This document shows, one piece after another, positions 24,296 through 36,507 of a DNA stretch of 64,000 nucleotides (its first letter is position 1; the number at the start of each line of letters is the position of its first letter). Source of the stretch: Escallonia rubra (taxonomy: Eukaryota > Streptophyta > Magnoliopsida > Escalloniales > Escalloniaceae); assembly GCA_033065855.1 (NCBI GenBank), contig JAVXUO010001194.1, forward strand, positions 208,501 through 272,500, written 5' to 3'. The translations under genes were made by a program, and so were the position numbers. The notes under the pieces are model-generated. The model did no database searches. It was not told where the DNA came from and saw nothing but the letters and a program-made list of their open reading frames with translations.

Positions 24296-26499
24296 TAGGG
24301 GTGAGCACGGTTCGGTTTGGGGGTCAAACTGTAATACCCCAAAAATTTTATTTTTCCTTGTGCGAAATTATTATTTTAAGTAAATAAGTTTGTGGTCTTT
24401 TTGATAATATTAAGAAAATGGTTGATAACGTTTCTAAATTTTTCGGTCGAATGAATGGTGGTTTCATTCCAATCAAAATGGGAAGGGTAGTGATGTTTTG
24501 GAATAACTAAAAGATTCGGTCGAATGAAAATATTTTTTGCTTCGAACGGAATGTATTTAAACTCGTGAAGAGCGAGTACTAAAGTTTTCATTCAAATGAA
24601 AAGTATTCATTCGAATGAAAACAGTTTTCGGTTGAAAAAAAAAGTTTTCTTTCGAATTAAAAAGTTTTCATTCGAATGAAAACATGTTTTCAGTCGAATT
24701 GAAAAAAAAAAATTTGAAGAAGCATTTTCACGTCTGCCGGATTGGGTCGAAGGAAAGTCTTTTTCCTTTGAATGAAAACTTAAAAATTTTGTCCCATATA
24801 AATAGTTGTCTTATTTTCTTTCCAACCTTTTTGGGGGTTCTCTGTTCCTTTTTCTTTTGCGATGGAGAGAGAGAGAGAGAGAGAAGAGAAGGCTTGGGAA
24901 GTTCTTGAGTCCTAAGGTGATGCTTGAAGATTTGTTTTTCAAAAACTTGACTAAGGTAAGGGTTTACTTTTGAAATTCGAATCAGCGGTGGACCAATCGT
25001 TCATGTAAGTGCTTAGTTCTTTTGAAATCTGAATTCTTTCGAACCGGGTTAAATTATTCTTCTTCCCCTTTTGTTTGAGCTTCGTTATGGGTAACATATT
25101 TCTCAATGCTATGACTTGTGGAATTCAATTTCCGTCGGAATTGTTTGACCTTAGAATTAGCCATGTTGATATTGTTCCTTTCAGTGATTAATGATTGTCA
25201 TTATTTCGTAAACTCCGCTTATTGTTTGACAAGTCCATTATTTGATAATGTTCTTTTGAAGTCTTTGTTTCGGTAACTATATGAGCCATGTCACAGTGTA
25301 TGTGACTTATTTCTGACTTACCCACGTGGATTGGAATGTGGGCTAGCTCAATGGGATTGAGCTAGAGATCGCGATCTTTCTTTCTGAACCGGCCTCATAT
25401 GTCAGTAATGACGTATGTGACCACTTTCTGGATGGCTCTCTAGTGTCTGTCTTCGTACTCAGATATATTTTGGCATTTGATATTTGGTCTGACCTCTGTT
25501 CAGTTGAAACTTGTGTGCCTCTGAAATCTTGTCTCTCATATATCTTTGCATTCTTTTGATTGGTCCTTTGAGCGACCTTATTGGGCATTTGGCTCATTCC
25601 CTTATTATTTTTCGTTTCTAGTGATCAGTAGGTGGGACTTTGGGATTAAATGGCTAGCTGAGTGATCAAGAGTTAGTTGCCTTTGTTTCAGAGTTAGTGC
25701 TGATATTTTAAGTGTAATTATTAAGACAATTTGACATTACTTAGGTTTTATTTTGAAACTCAGTGTTGGAGAAATTTTGGATTGTATAAAAGCTTTAGTC
25801 CATCTTGACAGTTATTGATATACTTTTGGGAATTATTAGTGCATGCTCTGATTTACCATTTGGGAGACTTCTGATAATTTTAAGGTTTTCTCTGATTTCC
25901 GTTTATTCAACATTAACGCTCCGGGAATAAATTTTCGGAGCGTTACACAAACCGCAAACTGAACCGTTACCTCTCGGTTTGAAAAATTATGAACCAAACC
26001 AAACACCATCGGTTTAGACGGTTTGGTTTGGTCGGTTTAAACGCTTTGCGTTAACTTAAAAACGGTGTTCCTTTACACACTACTATTGGATCTAATAATA
26101 ATTAAAAATTGAAGTTATATATTTTCTAAATTGCATATAATCTTGTTACAATTGTTATATAAGTGCTCATTGATGTATGCGAAAGAATGAGTAAGTATAC
26201 AATAGATATTAGTCAGGAATTTTTTTGTGTTATAATTGTTCTCATTATTTTCTTTTCTCTTAACTTTCAAGATTTGTTTATTTAGATTTTCTTAGTACCA
26301 TATATATGAAATTATCAATGAATGTTACTAAAAATATATTAACATATCATAAGTCGGTTCGATTCGGTTTGAAATCAGTTTAAAAAATGTGAACCGAATC
26401 AAGATCGGTTTGAAAAATGTGAAACCGTACCGTTAAGATCTTTGAACAATTCAAATTGAATTGATTTGGTATGATCGGTTTAAGCGGTGCTCCTCTCTA
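24296..26499. mobile_element. hAT-like DNA transposon with a nested solo LTR
   Basis: The ends are TAGGGGTGAGCACGG (left) and, inverted, TAGAGAGGAGCACCG (right). The 8-bp duplications are TCGTGTAT (24288-24295) and TCGGGTAT (26500-26507), a 7/8 match. Subterminal regions are full of CGGTTTGGTT-type repeats in both orientations, as in many non-autonomous plant hAT elements. Without the nested LTR it is only about 580 bp and encodes nothing. Confidence 0.85.
24330..25947. mobile_element. Solo LTR, Ty3/Gypsy type
   Basis: A 1618-bp sequence begins TGTAATACCCCAAAAAT and ends GGAGCGTTACA, flanked by the 5-bp duplication CAAAC (24325-24329 and 25948-25952). These ends are typical of plant Gypsy LTRs. 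No internal domain remains, so LTR-LTR recombination probably removed it. A (GA)n run lies at about 24868-24892. It is nested in the hAT element and therefore younger. Confidence 0.9.
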
Positions 26500-26599
26500 T
26501 CGGGTATAACAGTCAAACTCAATACTCATTTATATAGTCTAGGTATCACTTTAACGGTACAAATGATAATGGACATAAAGATGTTGTCGGTGTAGATTC

Positions 26600-27010
26600 T
26601 CTATATTAGATCAACCGTCAATTGCCAAAAGGCAGAAAAACAGTTGATGCAATTATCCAGAAAAGAAGTTGAAGGAAGCTGCTGAGTGATGATGTGGGGG
26701 AAGAAAGCTGCAGAGTGCCAACTGGCAAGCATACGTGGCACAGAAGAAGACAAAAGATTACCCAAATAAGAAACAACCGGACTGGAACTGGAAGGCATGC
26801 ACCTGCACCGAGAAAGGAGAGCCGCATATATGTAAAAAGCGCGTGGACCACGTGCGAATTCCAAACAAGCGGATTGTTTGGCCCTCCTACCTGTGTGCTC
26901 CTTCGTTGTTTGGGATCAAACGAAGTTACGATGGAAACCCAGTGTGTCCACGTCAGTTATTTTTCGTGGCATCCAAACGCGGAAACAAGTGGAGCTAGTG
27001 GCTCAATGGG
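26600..27010. repeat. CBF-cluster upstream duplication block, copy near CBF 2
   Basis: It matches the block at 18838-19310 through GGAAGCTGC, GCGTGGACCACGTGCGAATTC-like sequence (26838-26860) and TCGTGGCATCCAAACGCGGAA. Its distance from CBF copy 2 was enlarged by the hAT/LTR insertion. The block carries no convincing gene. Confidence 0.7.
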
Positions 27011-29077
27011 TGACACATCAGATCTTATATGATTTCTGTGGCTTTACCATGTACTCCTTCCGGCCCACCTGGAGGCCAGAGATAGTTTTCTTTGAAATTC
27101 TGCTAATCTTCTCAATGAACTTACTTTCAAAGCTCATAAGAGTCCATTAAGTGCTGTTAATTGAGTAATTGGACCATCGAATTATTATTAGACGTTCAAG
27201 TAACAAATAGAAAGTTTTTGAAAAAAACTTTAATATGATGTCAATTATACTAATATGATGTCAATTATACTAAGACTAGCTTTCAGCCGTAAGGGCAGCA
27301 AGCGCGTCAACCCGTAAGGTATAATCTAAATTCATCACTTCAAGAATTATGCTAATCTGTTATTTCCATTTTCTAAAATTGGTGCCCCTTAATGATTCAA
27401 TAGAGTAAAGATAACCAGTAATTGCAGCATGATTATTATACGCTAAATAATAACAATAATCATGCACGTTAGTACCGAAAATCCACGTGACGAAAATAGT
27501 TAGTTCATCATTTAACATAATAAAATAAATTGAGGGATCAACAATTTATTTTTATGAAAAAGGTAAATACACAAACCTTTTTTCCAAGGAAAATATAACA
27601 TATCACTTATAACCTTCTGTTGGCCCCGATTATTAACATACAAGATTTTTCATCCTTAACAATTTGAAAATCATTACAAGCACCATGAGCACAAATTATA
27701 TCACCATTGAACATAAAATAATTTGACCCATACAACTTATTATTTTCTTTCTTTCCGCTTAAAAATTAAATCGTAATTTTATGCTGGGCCAATTAATATT
27801 CTAATTATTAAGCATAACGTGATGTGATTTTATCATAATCATAACTTATAAAAAAACAATAAACTTCCGTTGAGCTGCTTATTGCTAAAATAAGTAATAA
27901 CCACTAATTATTTCAAGTTCATTATCTTAGTCTAGATATGCCAAACGAAACATAAGGTTTTTGCATGATCTCGTAATTTTAGACTAATTCTTGAAATTAT
28001 AATAATATTAGCACGTTATATTCATCAATATCCCAAAATAAACCAATATTAAAATTATACATGTAATAATTAATAACGTTATTAACAATGCAGGCCCAAT
28101 TAGCAGCTATAGGCCCTCTCCAGAAAAACCAAAAAAGACCCAAAATTTTGTGGCCAATAAAAACCCAATTCGTTAGCCTAAAGGCCTAGACAGCAGGCCT
28201 TTTACGGCCCAATCTTCAACGCGCCAAGGACCAATGCGGCAGCCCATAAACCAGGCCCGAAACAGGCCCAAACAATTTTCTTATGGGCCATTAAACAGGC
28301 CATATTTTTCCATCCCAAAAATTATATCCAGCCTTCATAATCTGGGCCAAAGCCACAGGCCCATATTCATAACCGAATAATTTGGGTAACCGACACCCCT
28401 TTTCGGTGCAAACCTTCGGCGCAACAGCCCCCTTCCACCTTTTCTTTTTCTTTTTTTCCTTACGTTAACATGAAACATAATTTTATCAAATATTCCAAGA
28501 ATCTTAAAGGGGAAGTTCTATATTCATGCAATTGATTAACGTGGCTCTGATATCTCATGTTTGATTATTCATTTGTCTTCACCCCATAATCAAGACTGTT
28601 AGAATCTTACAATAGCGTAAACTTAAGAACAATAGGATTTCGAACTCATCGGAATTAAAGGAAGTCATAAATTGCCAAAAGTTTTATTTCGGTGATGAAA
28701 GAAAACCAAGATGCGGAAGCGAACGTATCTCCTTTGGTATTGATCTTCACAACTCTTCTCTATTATTGATTATGAATGAAATAAAAATGTGTATTTTTTT
28801 ATTTGTGTAGGAGGTAAAAGAGTAGCCAAACCTTATCATGCCCTAGCCTCCAAGAAAGAGAGATATTTATATATAGAGAGTAGTGAGATCAACCCTAAGC
28901 TTGTCAAGTTAAGAGATTATGGTCTATAAGCTTTTTATACACCATAAATTATTAGTGTATTGGATGGTAAAATGAAATAGGCCCATAAAGTTATTTGGTC
29001 AATTTAATTAATTAATGTCCAAGTTAAAGAAATAGTCAACATTAGTATGACTCGTTAGGCCACCTAATTGGATTGAA
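27011..29077. other. AT-rich intergenic DNA with a GGCCCA-rich island
   Basis: No supported gene. At 27226-27270 an AATATGATGTCAATTATACT unit is tandemly duplicated. Between 28090 and 28400 many GGCCCA/TGGGCC motifs occur, and GCTCTGATATC at 28535-28550 resembles an inverted tRNA-Met primer site. Together these suggest a decayed LTR element on the minus strand, but I cannot define its ends. Confidence 0.35.
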
Positions 29078-29607
29078 CCGATCAAATCCAACATAGTAAC
29101 TCCATAAAAACACCTCCACACCAAATTGCAGTTCATCGTGACCATAGTTGTACCCTTTGTCTCCACCTACGCAGTGCAATGGTGGCACCATCAACCCCTC
29201 CGCCAAGTTCGTCAGCAACCCCGGCATCCCGAAAATTGCCTCCTCATTCATGTAAAACTCCTCCTCTGGCAACGTCGCCGGACCGCATTCCTCTTCCTTC
29301 ACGTCCTCCTCATGCTCCGTCGGCCGGAACGCCTCAGTCGCTGCCTTTTGGATGTCCTTTGAATCTGGTGAAGTAGGAACTGGCAGCCGCTAAGCCGAGT
29401 CAGCAAAGTTAAGGCAGGTTGACCTCCCCCTAAGCGCAATAGCGGCCACGTCATGGGCTCTAGCTGCCATCTCGGCGTAGGGAATGTGCCCAGCCAGATT
29501 CTTGTCTTCTTGTTGGGTTCTTGGACCTCGCATACCCATTTGCCCAAATTTCTTCTCCTCACGCCCCAGTAAACCGGGTGCCGGGTCTCGCTGAACTTCT
29601 TCGCTCA
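29078..29607 (-). pseudogene. DREB1/CBF pseudogene, copy 3 (5' truncated)
   Basis: Only the AP2 domain and C-terminal half remain, from about [20 protein letters not shown] to LWSYYVGF. On the minus strand the Trp of DSAWR is TAG (about 29391-29393). A one-base deletion near 29478 shifts the frame inside [13 protein letters not shown]. The 5' half, including MDNFS and the [10 protein letters not shown] signature, is missing. At 29607 the coding homology stops and LTR-like DNA begins. There is no promoter, so it cannot be a working factor. Confidence 0.92.
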
Positions 29608-29629
29608 ACATTATTTTTTTATGCACTGT

Positions 29630-30137
29630 ATAAAATAATAAATTTTATACACCGCATAATTCATTAGAAAATCCTACTACTTCACCATACTTTAGCTAGC
29701 GGTTACTTCCCTAGAAGAATTATTCCAGATCACGTTGTTTTTAATATTTTATAAATGTCACATATAGAAACATTTCTTTTCTGCTTTCAAAAAAATAAAA
29801 TTCTAAAGCTATACAAATCAAAACAGATAACGTCATTAGCTGTTGAAAGATTTACGCTTTGATTTGTATTTTTCTACAATAAAAATATGAGCAACACTAG
29901 GTGATTAGACATAGCAAAATAATAGTAAACAATTGAAAGTAATTCGGTATGAACTATAGATAAATTTATGTAATATAGAGTAGTAAAATGATTAAAAAAA
30001 TAATTGGTCCGTGAGAGTCGGGATATAGTCGATCTCCTAAAGGCGTTGTTGCCATTCTATGTGCAACTGTTGACGACAGATAAAGTTTTCAAGATAAAAC
30101 TCATTTACGCAGTTATGTCTCCTTCATGTGCATGTCT
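29630..30137. repeat. LTR fragment of the TGTTGGAA family, left part
   Basis: It matches the solo LTR 35278-35996, for example GATTTGTATTTTTC, TGGTCCGTGAGAGTCG and ATAAAACTCATT. It is interrupted at 30137 by a hAT element and resumes at 31124 (GCACGTCCACAG...). Confidence 0.75.
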
Positions 30138-31123
30138 TAAAAATGTCAATGGGTCGGGCTTGGGCCGGCCCAGAGGAAAAAATGGGCCAGACCGGGTTTT
30201 GGGCCACAGGGAACCAAGTCGGGCCCACTAGGAGATATTAGGGCCCGCTTCAAGTCCAGGGCTTGTGCATATCCAGGCCCGGGCCTGAATAATTTTTTTA
30301 AAAAAAAATATTTTTATTCATGTTTTGTGTTGCGAAAACAAAATACCCATTATATTATGTTATCAACCCTTTTGCTCCAACTTGATTACACATTTTCAGG
30401 ATGAGTGTGAAACGAGAAAATAAATGCTAAAAGGTTGCTCCTATTAAGAAAGCTCAAAATGTAAACCACATATTATCCAATTATATGTATGAAAGCCACT
30501 TCATACTATATGTACCTTGTTGCATTAACTACATACAAATTGTTCTAAAAAACAGTATCAATAATAAATTACAACAAGAAAACCATAATTTCTCATATAT
30601 GTGGAAAATGCTCAAAATGGTAACACATAAATAGTCTTAACCAAGAAATAAACCGAGGAAGCTATAAATATACAATTAAAGCCACAACAAGTACCATTAA
30701 GAGAAACAAAACAAAATCACAAATGACAAAGCAAATCCTATAACAGAAACATTAAATGAAAGCTTACTTAGAAATCATAAAAAACGCGTCTCTGTCAGCA
30801 CACACCCACACTTCACTGCGTATGTTAAAAAATACACTAATCAGATGAACTCAATAACACCTCCAAAACTATTTTAACCAAAAAAATCCAAAACGCCAAA
30901 AAAAAATAAAAAAAAATTAAGATGGAACTTCAAAAAAAGAAAAGAAAAAAATATATAAAAGGTCAGGCCAGACTTGGGCTGGGCCCATTTTCCAAATCCT
31001 TCGGCCTGGCCCTCTGCCCTATGTACTAGGGCTGTACGGTTCACCCTTTGAGGCCGGGCTGGCCCGGGCCATTTTAGGGCCAGGTCGGCACGGCGGGCCG
31101 GCCCAGACCTTTTGACACCTCTA
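30138..31123. mobile_element. hAT-like element rich in GGGCC motifs
   Basis: The left end is TAAAAATGTCAATGGG and the right end, inverted, is TAGAGGTGTCAAAAGG. Flanking 8-mers GCATGTCT (30130-30137) and GCACGTCC (31124-31131) match at 6 of 8. The LTR sequence runs across the insertion, which confirms the boundaries. Subterminal regions are palindromic GGGCC/GGCCC repeats. It is 986 bp with no coding content, so non-autonomous. Confidence 0.8.
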
Positions 31124-31191
31124 GCACGTCCACAGTAAAAAGGTATGAATCAGTCAACGATCACGTTGCGTAAATGTGTGTGCGCGCGTGC

Positions 31192-31227
<36 letters not shown>

Positions 31228-31228
31228 G

Positions 31229-31460
31229 AGTTGATCCGTTGACCGCGCGGACAACTTGAGTTAAGTTACTCGTGCAATCCGGTCGTCCATGTTTGATATG
31301 TGGACAGTCCAGATCTTTTTTTTACGTTTTTTTTAAGTTCGTCCGCTACGTTATGTAACAGATGATTTTTTAGCCTCCAGCTCCATCCACTACATTATGT
31401 AGCGGATCAGTAGACAATACTTTTTTTCTATTTCTCTCTCCTTGCTCTCATTAATTTTCA

Positions 31461-31463
<3 letters not shown>
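31229..31463. mobile_element. One-ended copy of the (TA)n-dwelling hairpin-module element (E0)
   Basis: Just after a (TA)n tract it begins GGGAGTTGATCCGTTGA, the family terminus. Two modules follow near 31340-31415 (GTCCGCTACGTTATG..., CATCCACTACATTATGTAGC). A second (TA)n tract starts at about 31464. The right arm is absent, so it is truncated. Confidence 0.7.
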
Positions 31464-31510
<47 letters not shown>

Positions 31511-31969
31511 ATCAATGCTTGTGTATCTTTCTTTCTCCTTCCTCTCATCAATATTCTATCTCCTTTCTCTTTCTCTCTCTTTTCTCTCACCACTTTTTAT
31601 TTTCTCTCTCATCCTCTCTCTCTCTCTCATGATCCTCTTACAAGCTTTCGAGTTTTGAGCACCTGCTCTTCTCTATCTGCTTTGCACTTTTCTCTTCCTC
31701 TTCCCTTTTCTTTCTCTATCTTGCCAAACACGATCCTAAAATATATAAGTTTTCTGTCTTTCGTGAGCAATGGCCCGGAATCTCGCCAGAGGCTCGCCGT
31801 CCCTTACCGTGAAATTTATATTTATCCTTATCTGAGTTTTCTGTACCTGACGTAAAGTTCCGAATTGATTTCTTCTAATACTGACACGAGTTAGTACCAC
31901 GTTTCTGTCCCTGTATTGAGGCCTAACTGGAGGAGTGCCAGTAACACGGCTGGTCACTTTTTAATCCGC

Positions 31970-32144
31970 AGGTGTTGGCGCAAATCAAGTCTCCATGATA
32001 AAACTCATTTACGTAACTATGTCTCCTCCATGTGCACATACAAAATAAGATGGTATGAACCCTTCCACGATCACGTTACCCAAATATAGAATATATAATA
32101 GATATAAAGGAAAATACATTGTGATAGTAGAGTAGAAAACACTA
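31970..32144. repeat. LTR fragment of the TGTTGGAA family, interrupted
   Basis: It matches the middle of solo LTR 35278-35996 and continues at 33486-33800 after a Harbinger-like insertion. Confidence 0.7.
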
Positions 32145-33482
32145 GGAGTGTGTTTGGAACCATGAAATTGATGGCATTTCATTTCAAATCCTCAAAATTT
32201 ATTGTTTGGAACATTAAAAAAAGGAATTGGAATTGGATTTCATGGGATTTGACTAGATTTGTTTCTATAGTGTGAAATCCGATGAAAAATGGTCAGATTT
32301 CATGGGATTTCGATTTACTTGAATTAAAAGTAATTATTTACCTATCTTATCCTTTTTTCTGGATCTGTCCAACAATGAACACACCACCACCATCTTCATT
32401 GCCGCTACCGCCATACCACTTTTACTACCACCACCGGTACCCACTACTGCCACCACCGCCACCACTACTACCACCATTACTGCCACCACCACCGATACCA
32501 CTGTAGTCGCCACCACCACCACCACTGCCACCGCCACCACTATTACCACTGTTAATGCCATCACAACCACCGCCACCACCACCACCACTACAACCGCCAC
32601 CATCGCCACTGCATCCTTCACCACCGCCGCCAGTACTGCCACAACTACCACCGTCACTGCCACTACTGCCACCACTACCACCAATGCATCCCCTACCATT
32701 ACAGTCACCGCCGTCGCCAGTACTGCCACTACCACTGCCACCACTGCATCCCCCACCATTACAGCCACCGCCACTGCCAGTATTGCCACTACCACTGCCA
32801 CCACTATTGCCACCACCGCCACCACCACTGTTGCCGCCACAGCCATCACCACCAATAATGCCACCATAACCACCACCGCCACCATCACTGTTGCCGCCAC
32901 AACCATCACCACCAATAATGCCACCACCGCCGCCGCCACCACCACTACTGCCACCATTGATTCTGTCGTCGCTACTGCCACCACTACTACCGCCACTACC
33001 ACCATCACCGCCGCCACCACCACTACTGCCACCACCACCGCCAACATCACTACTGCCACCACCGTCGCCACCACTATTGCCACCACTGCCACCATTACTG
33101 CCACCGATATCACTATTGGCGTCAGTTGACAACCATCGGTTACACCTCAATACCACCACTACCATCATTACCATCACTTGACCACCCCACCACTTCCACT
33201 GTCGATGTTGTTACCTCGTGCAGTGCTGCCACCACCATCACCACCATGCGGTGGCACTAGCATACTTGAAACCACTTATCGTAATTTATTTTTCATCGTA
33301 AGTCAATGATATAATTGTCTAAAAATTTATTACATTTCCATTTTCTCTGTTCTCCAAACACAAAATTAGAATCCCGTGATTTGATCTCCCTTTCGTTCCA
33401 AACAAAAAAAAAGTGAATTGAATTTCAAATCCAATTCCAAATCTGAAATCCAAATCCTAAAAGAATTGGTTCCAAACGGACC
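32145..33482. mobile_element. Harbinger-like element with a large (ACC)n-type tract
   Basis: The ends GGAGTGTGTTTGGAACCA and, inverted, GGTCCGTTTGGAACCA fit the PIF/Harbinger-type GG..TGTTTGG pattern. Flanking trinucleotides are CTA and GTA. LTR sequence on both sides is contiguous when the element is removed. About 32382-33250 is a degenerate CCACCACCG-type minisatellite, open in several frames but of low complexity. No transposase is present. Confidence 0.55.
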
Positions 33483-33485
33483 GTA

Positions 33486-33800
33486 AGTTTGGAAGTATAG
33501 TAATTTCAAGTATATTTCTATGTTGCATCCCAAGGCTATATATATATATATATACATGGTCAATCATTATGGATTTATTAGCCACATAAGTAAGTTTATA
33601 AGTTTTGTAGCTTATAGAATAATCAAAATCATTCTCAATAATGCCAAATAATAAAGTGTACTATACACAAGATAAATCAAAATGAATTAATGTTACTCAT
33701 TATTGCATTTGTAACTCATTTCATAATTTACATATAATTAAATACCATATAGCCATAATTGCAATACAATTATAATGTTATAAGATACATTTTATTTTAT
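33486..33800. repeat. LTR fragment of the TGTTGGAA family, right part
   Basis: It runs to AATATTCCAACA near 33800, matching the LTR end at 57105 and 35996. The following bases (TTTTGATAAAATAAAAATGA) also follow the LTR at 57106, so both keep the same internal junction. Confidence 0.7.
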
Positions 33801-34670
33801 TATAATATTCCAACAACCCTCCATTATTTTGATAAAATAAAAATGATAATTTAAAATTCTTAAAAGGCGATTGATGAAATGTTTTAAAGTCTCACAATTT
33901 CAACAAAATATAAAATATTTAAAAAAATCAAAACGAATATGCACATATCAATGAAAATCATGATACATTTAAAATTTGTGCTTTCATTACTAAATATGAT
34001 TGAAATATGTCACTTTCGTTGCTAAATTACTTTGCGCTTCCAATACTAAATATATATGTTTTAACTTTCATTGCTAAATTCTTTGCGCTTTTGTTACAAG
34101 AAAAAAACATAAGCCTTGTGAGCTTGTACTCTTATTGTCAATTATTTTTTAATTTGATATAAATAACTTATCATATTTCAATATATGAACCTTGTAGACA
34201 TCTCTTCTCATTGTCAATTAACTAGAAGAAAAAAAAACATAAGCCTTGTGAGCATGTACTCTTATTGTCAATTATTTTTTAGTTTGATATAAATATATAA
34301 CTAATATTTCAATATATGAACTTTGTAGATCTCTCTTTTCATTGTCAATTAACTTCGAATTGGATGGTTTCACGGTCCATTACTGATTCGTGCTCGTACC
34401 GATGAGACTCAATGGATCCCTTCCACATTCACCTATGAAACAGACACAAATGTCCAATATCTTGTTTTTCTATTTTATATACACACACCCACAATTGCAT
34501 GGACATACACTTCACCTATTCACCTAAACAATCTAACTCATGTCATTGTCCATTAAAAATCCAGCCCCCGTCTTGAGTTGTCCGTACTTGTAAAAAAAAC
34601 ATAAGAAATAGAGCTAAAACTTCCGCACACTCTTAAATCTGCAAGACTAAACTTTCACACGCGTGACTAA
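33801..34670. other. AT-rich spacer, 3' flank of CBF copy 4
   Basis: No gene. A unit of about 125 bp containing CATAAGCCTTGTGAGC and GTACTCTTATTGTCAATT is tandemly duplicated (about 34105-34228 and 34229-34352). It resembles the 3' flank of CBF copy 2 near 22270-22400, so the duplication unit reaches well beyond the coding sequence. Confidence 0.5.
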
Positions 34671-34675
34671 AATTG

Positions 34676-36100
34676 GTCGGAGTAACTCCATAAAGACACA
34701 TCCGCACAAAATATCAGTTCATCGCGACCATAGTTGTACCCTCCATCTCCACCTACACAATACGGTGGTTGCACCATCAACCCCTTCGCCAAATTCGCCA
34801 GCAATCCTGGCATCCCAAAATTTGCCTCCTCGTCCATCTAAAACGCCTCCTCCGGCAATGCCGTCGCCCTGCATTCCTCTTCCTTCACGTGCTCCTCACG
34901 CTCCGTCGGTGTTCCGCCGCCTTGGCTACCACCTCCTGAATGTAGTTTGAATCCGCGGAAGTCGGAACTGGCAGCCGCCAAGCTGAGTCAGCAAAGTTAA
35001 GACAAGCTAACCTCCCCCTTAGCGCAATAGGGGCCACATCATGGGCTCTAGCTGTCATCTCGACGGTAGGGAACGTGCCCAGCCAGATTATCCTCTTCTT
35101 GTTGGGTTCTCGGACCTCACAGACCCATTTGCCCGAACTCCTTCTCCTCACGCCACGGTAAATCGGGCGCCGGGTCTTTCTAAACTTCTTCCTCCCAGCT
35201 CGCTTCTTGGGGTTGCTCGATGCCAGCAACACCGCCTCATCCGGAAGATTACAGGGTCTTGAAGTATTACTGCTGCCTGTTGGAAAATATAGGTTTTGAT
35301 TTGTATTTTTCACAACAAAAATATTAACAACGCTAGGTGATTAAACATAGCTAACTATTAATAAATAATTGAAGGTAATTTTGTATGAACTCTTGATAAA
35401 ATTCTATAATCTAAAGTAGTAAAAGGATATAAAATAGCTGGTCCGTGAGAGTCGCGACAAAGTCGCTTTCCTAAAGACGTTATCGCCTCCCTACGTGCAT
35501 GTGTTGACGGCAGATAAAGTCTCCAAGATAAAACTCATTGACACAACTATGTCTCTTCCATGTGTACGTCCACAGGAAGACGGTATGAACCAGTCCATGA
35601 TCACGTTGCCCAAGTATAAAATATATATAATAGACATATATGAAAATACATTAGGATAGTAGAGTAAAAAACATAAAGTTTGGAAGCATAGTAGCTTCAA
35701 GTTATTTCTATGTCACACCACATGACCTTATATAGATGACCAATCATAATCCATTTATTAGCAACACAAGTAAGTTTAAAAACCTTTGTAACTCATGGAA
35801 TAATCATAACCATTCCCGATAATGCCAAATAATAAAGTATATTATATACACCATAAACACATTTGAGTTAATAACACTCATTATTGCATTTGTAACTCAT
35901 TTCATAATTTACATGTAAGTAAATACATATAGTCATAAATTGCAATATAATAACAATGCTATAATGTACATTTTATTTTATTAAAATATTCTAACACTGC
36001 CTACTGACACTATGGGTGATGCTTCGGGTTCTTCAAGCGGCCCGAGGCTTGACAAATATGGAAATGGGTTAGAGAAGTAGGGGTCAGAGAAATTATCCAT
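34676..36100 (-). pseudogene. DREB1/CBF pseudogene, copy 4, split by a solo LTR
   Basis: The start MDNFSDPYFSNPFPY lies at 36100 and runs to 36002. Coding then resumes at 35277 after a 719-bp LTR insertion. The second part has [20 protein letters not shown] (signature changed from ETRHP), a recognisable AP2 domain with several unusual changes ([22 protein letters not shown]) and an intact DSAWR. Downstream there is a small deletion with frameshift near 34905-34920, and TAG replaces Tyr at 34838-34840. The LTR alone would prevent a normal product. The further lesions show relaxed constraint before or after insertion. Confidence 0.94.
35278..35996. mobile_element. Solo LTR inserted in CBF copy 4
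   Basis: It starts TGTTGGAAAATATAGG, ends TATTCTAACA and is flanked by the 5-bp duplication CTGCC (35273-35277 and 35997-36001). The paralogous CBF genes show the empty site CTGCC followed directly by TTCTGACAC. This copy defines the LTR family whose fragments recur at 29630, 31970, 36380, 52250, 53545, 56247 and 59350. Confidence 0.95.
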
Positions 36101-36379
36101 TAGTAGTGGCAGGTATAGTAGCAGAAGTAGCGATGAAAGTGATGAGTTTGGCTTTGGGAGGCAAGTCAAAAGTATATAAAGACTAGGAAAGAAACCAAGG
36201 CTACGTCTGATCATATTTTAAAATGATACTTCCTCGTTCCCTAAAAAACTGATCATATTTCAATATTTGATCGTCCCACAAAAAGTTATCACTTCCAAAC
36301 ATGGAAAGATTCTATAGGTATTTTAACATACTTACCTTTTTTATATAATTTTTATTCTATTTTCCTCACCACATTTAAT

Positions 36380-36465
36380 TCTCATGTGCATGTACAGAAT
36401 AAGATGATATGAATCAGTCTACGATCACTTTGTTCAAATATAGAATATATAAAAGATATAAAGGA
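36380..36465. repeat. LTR fragment abutting a truncated CBF start
   Basis: It matches the solo LTR family and ends AGATATAAAGGAAATGG at the junction with CBF DNA. The same junction recurs at about 59605. Confidence 0.65.
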
Positions 36466-36507
36466 AATGGATAAGGAAGTAGGGGTGAGAGAAATTATCC
36501 ATTAGTA
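36466..36507 (-). pseudogene. DREB1/CBF 5' fragment
   Basis: Only the first dozen or so codons survive (MDNFSHPYF on the minus strand, ATG at about 36507-36505). A one-base shift follows, then LTR-family DNA. The leader, TATA-like AGTATATAGAAAGCATGC and upstream sequence run on to about 37020, so a CBF promoter is kept without a gene. Confidence 0.85.

Noticed and set aside
32334-33177. Open frames of about 250 residues on the minus strand
   Set aside because: They are translations of the CCACCACCG minisatellite (Gly- or Val-rich), open through composition; there is no domain, splice or start context.
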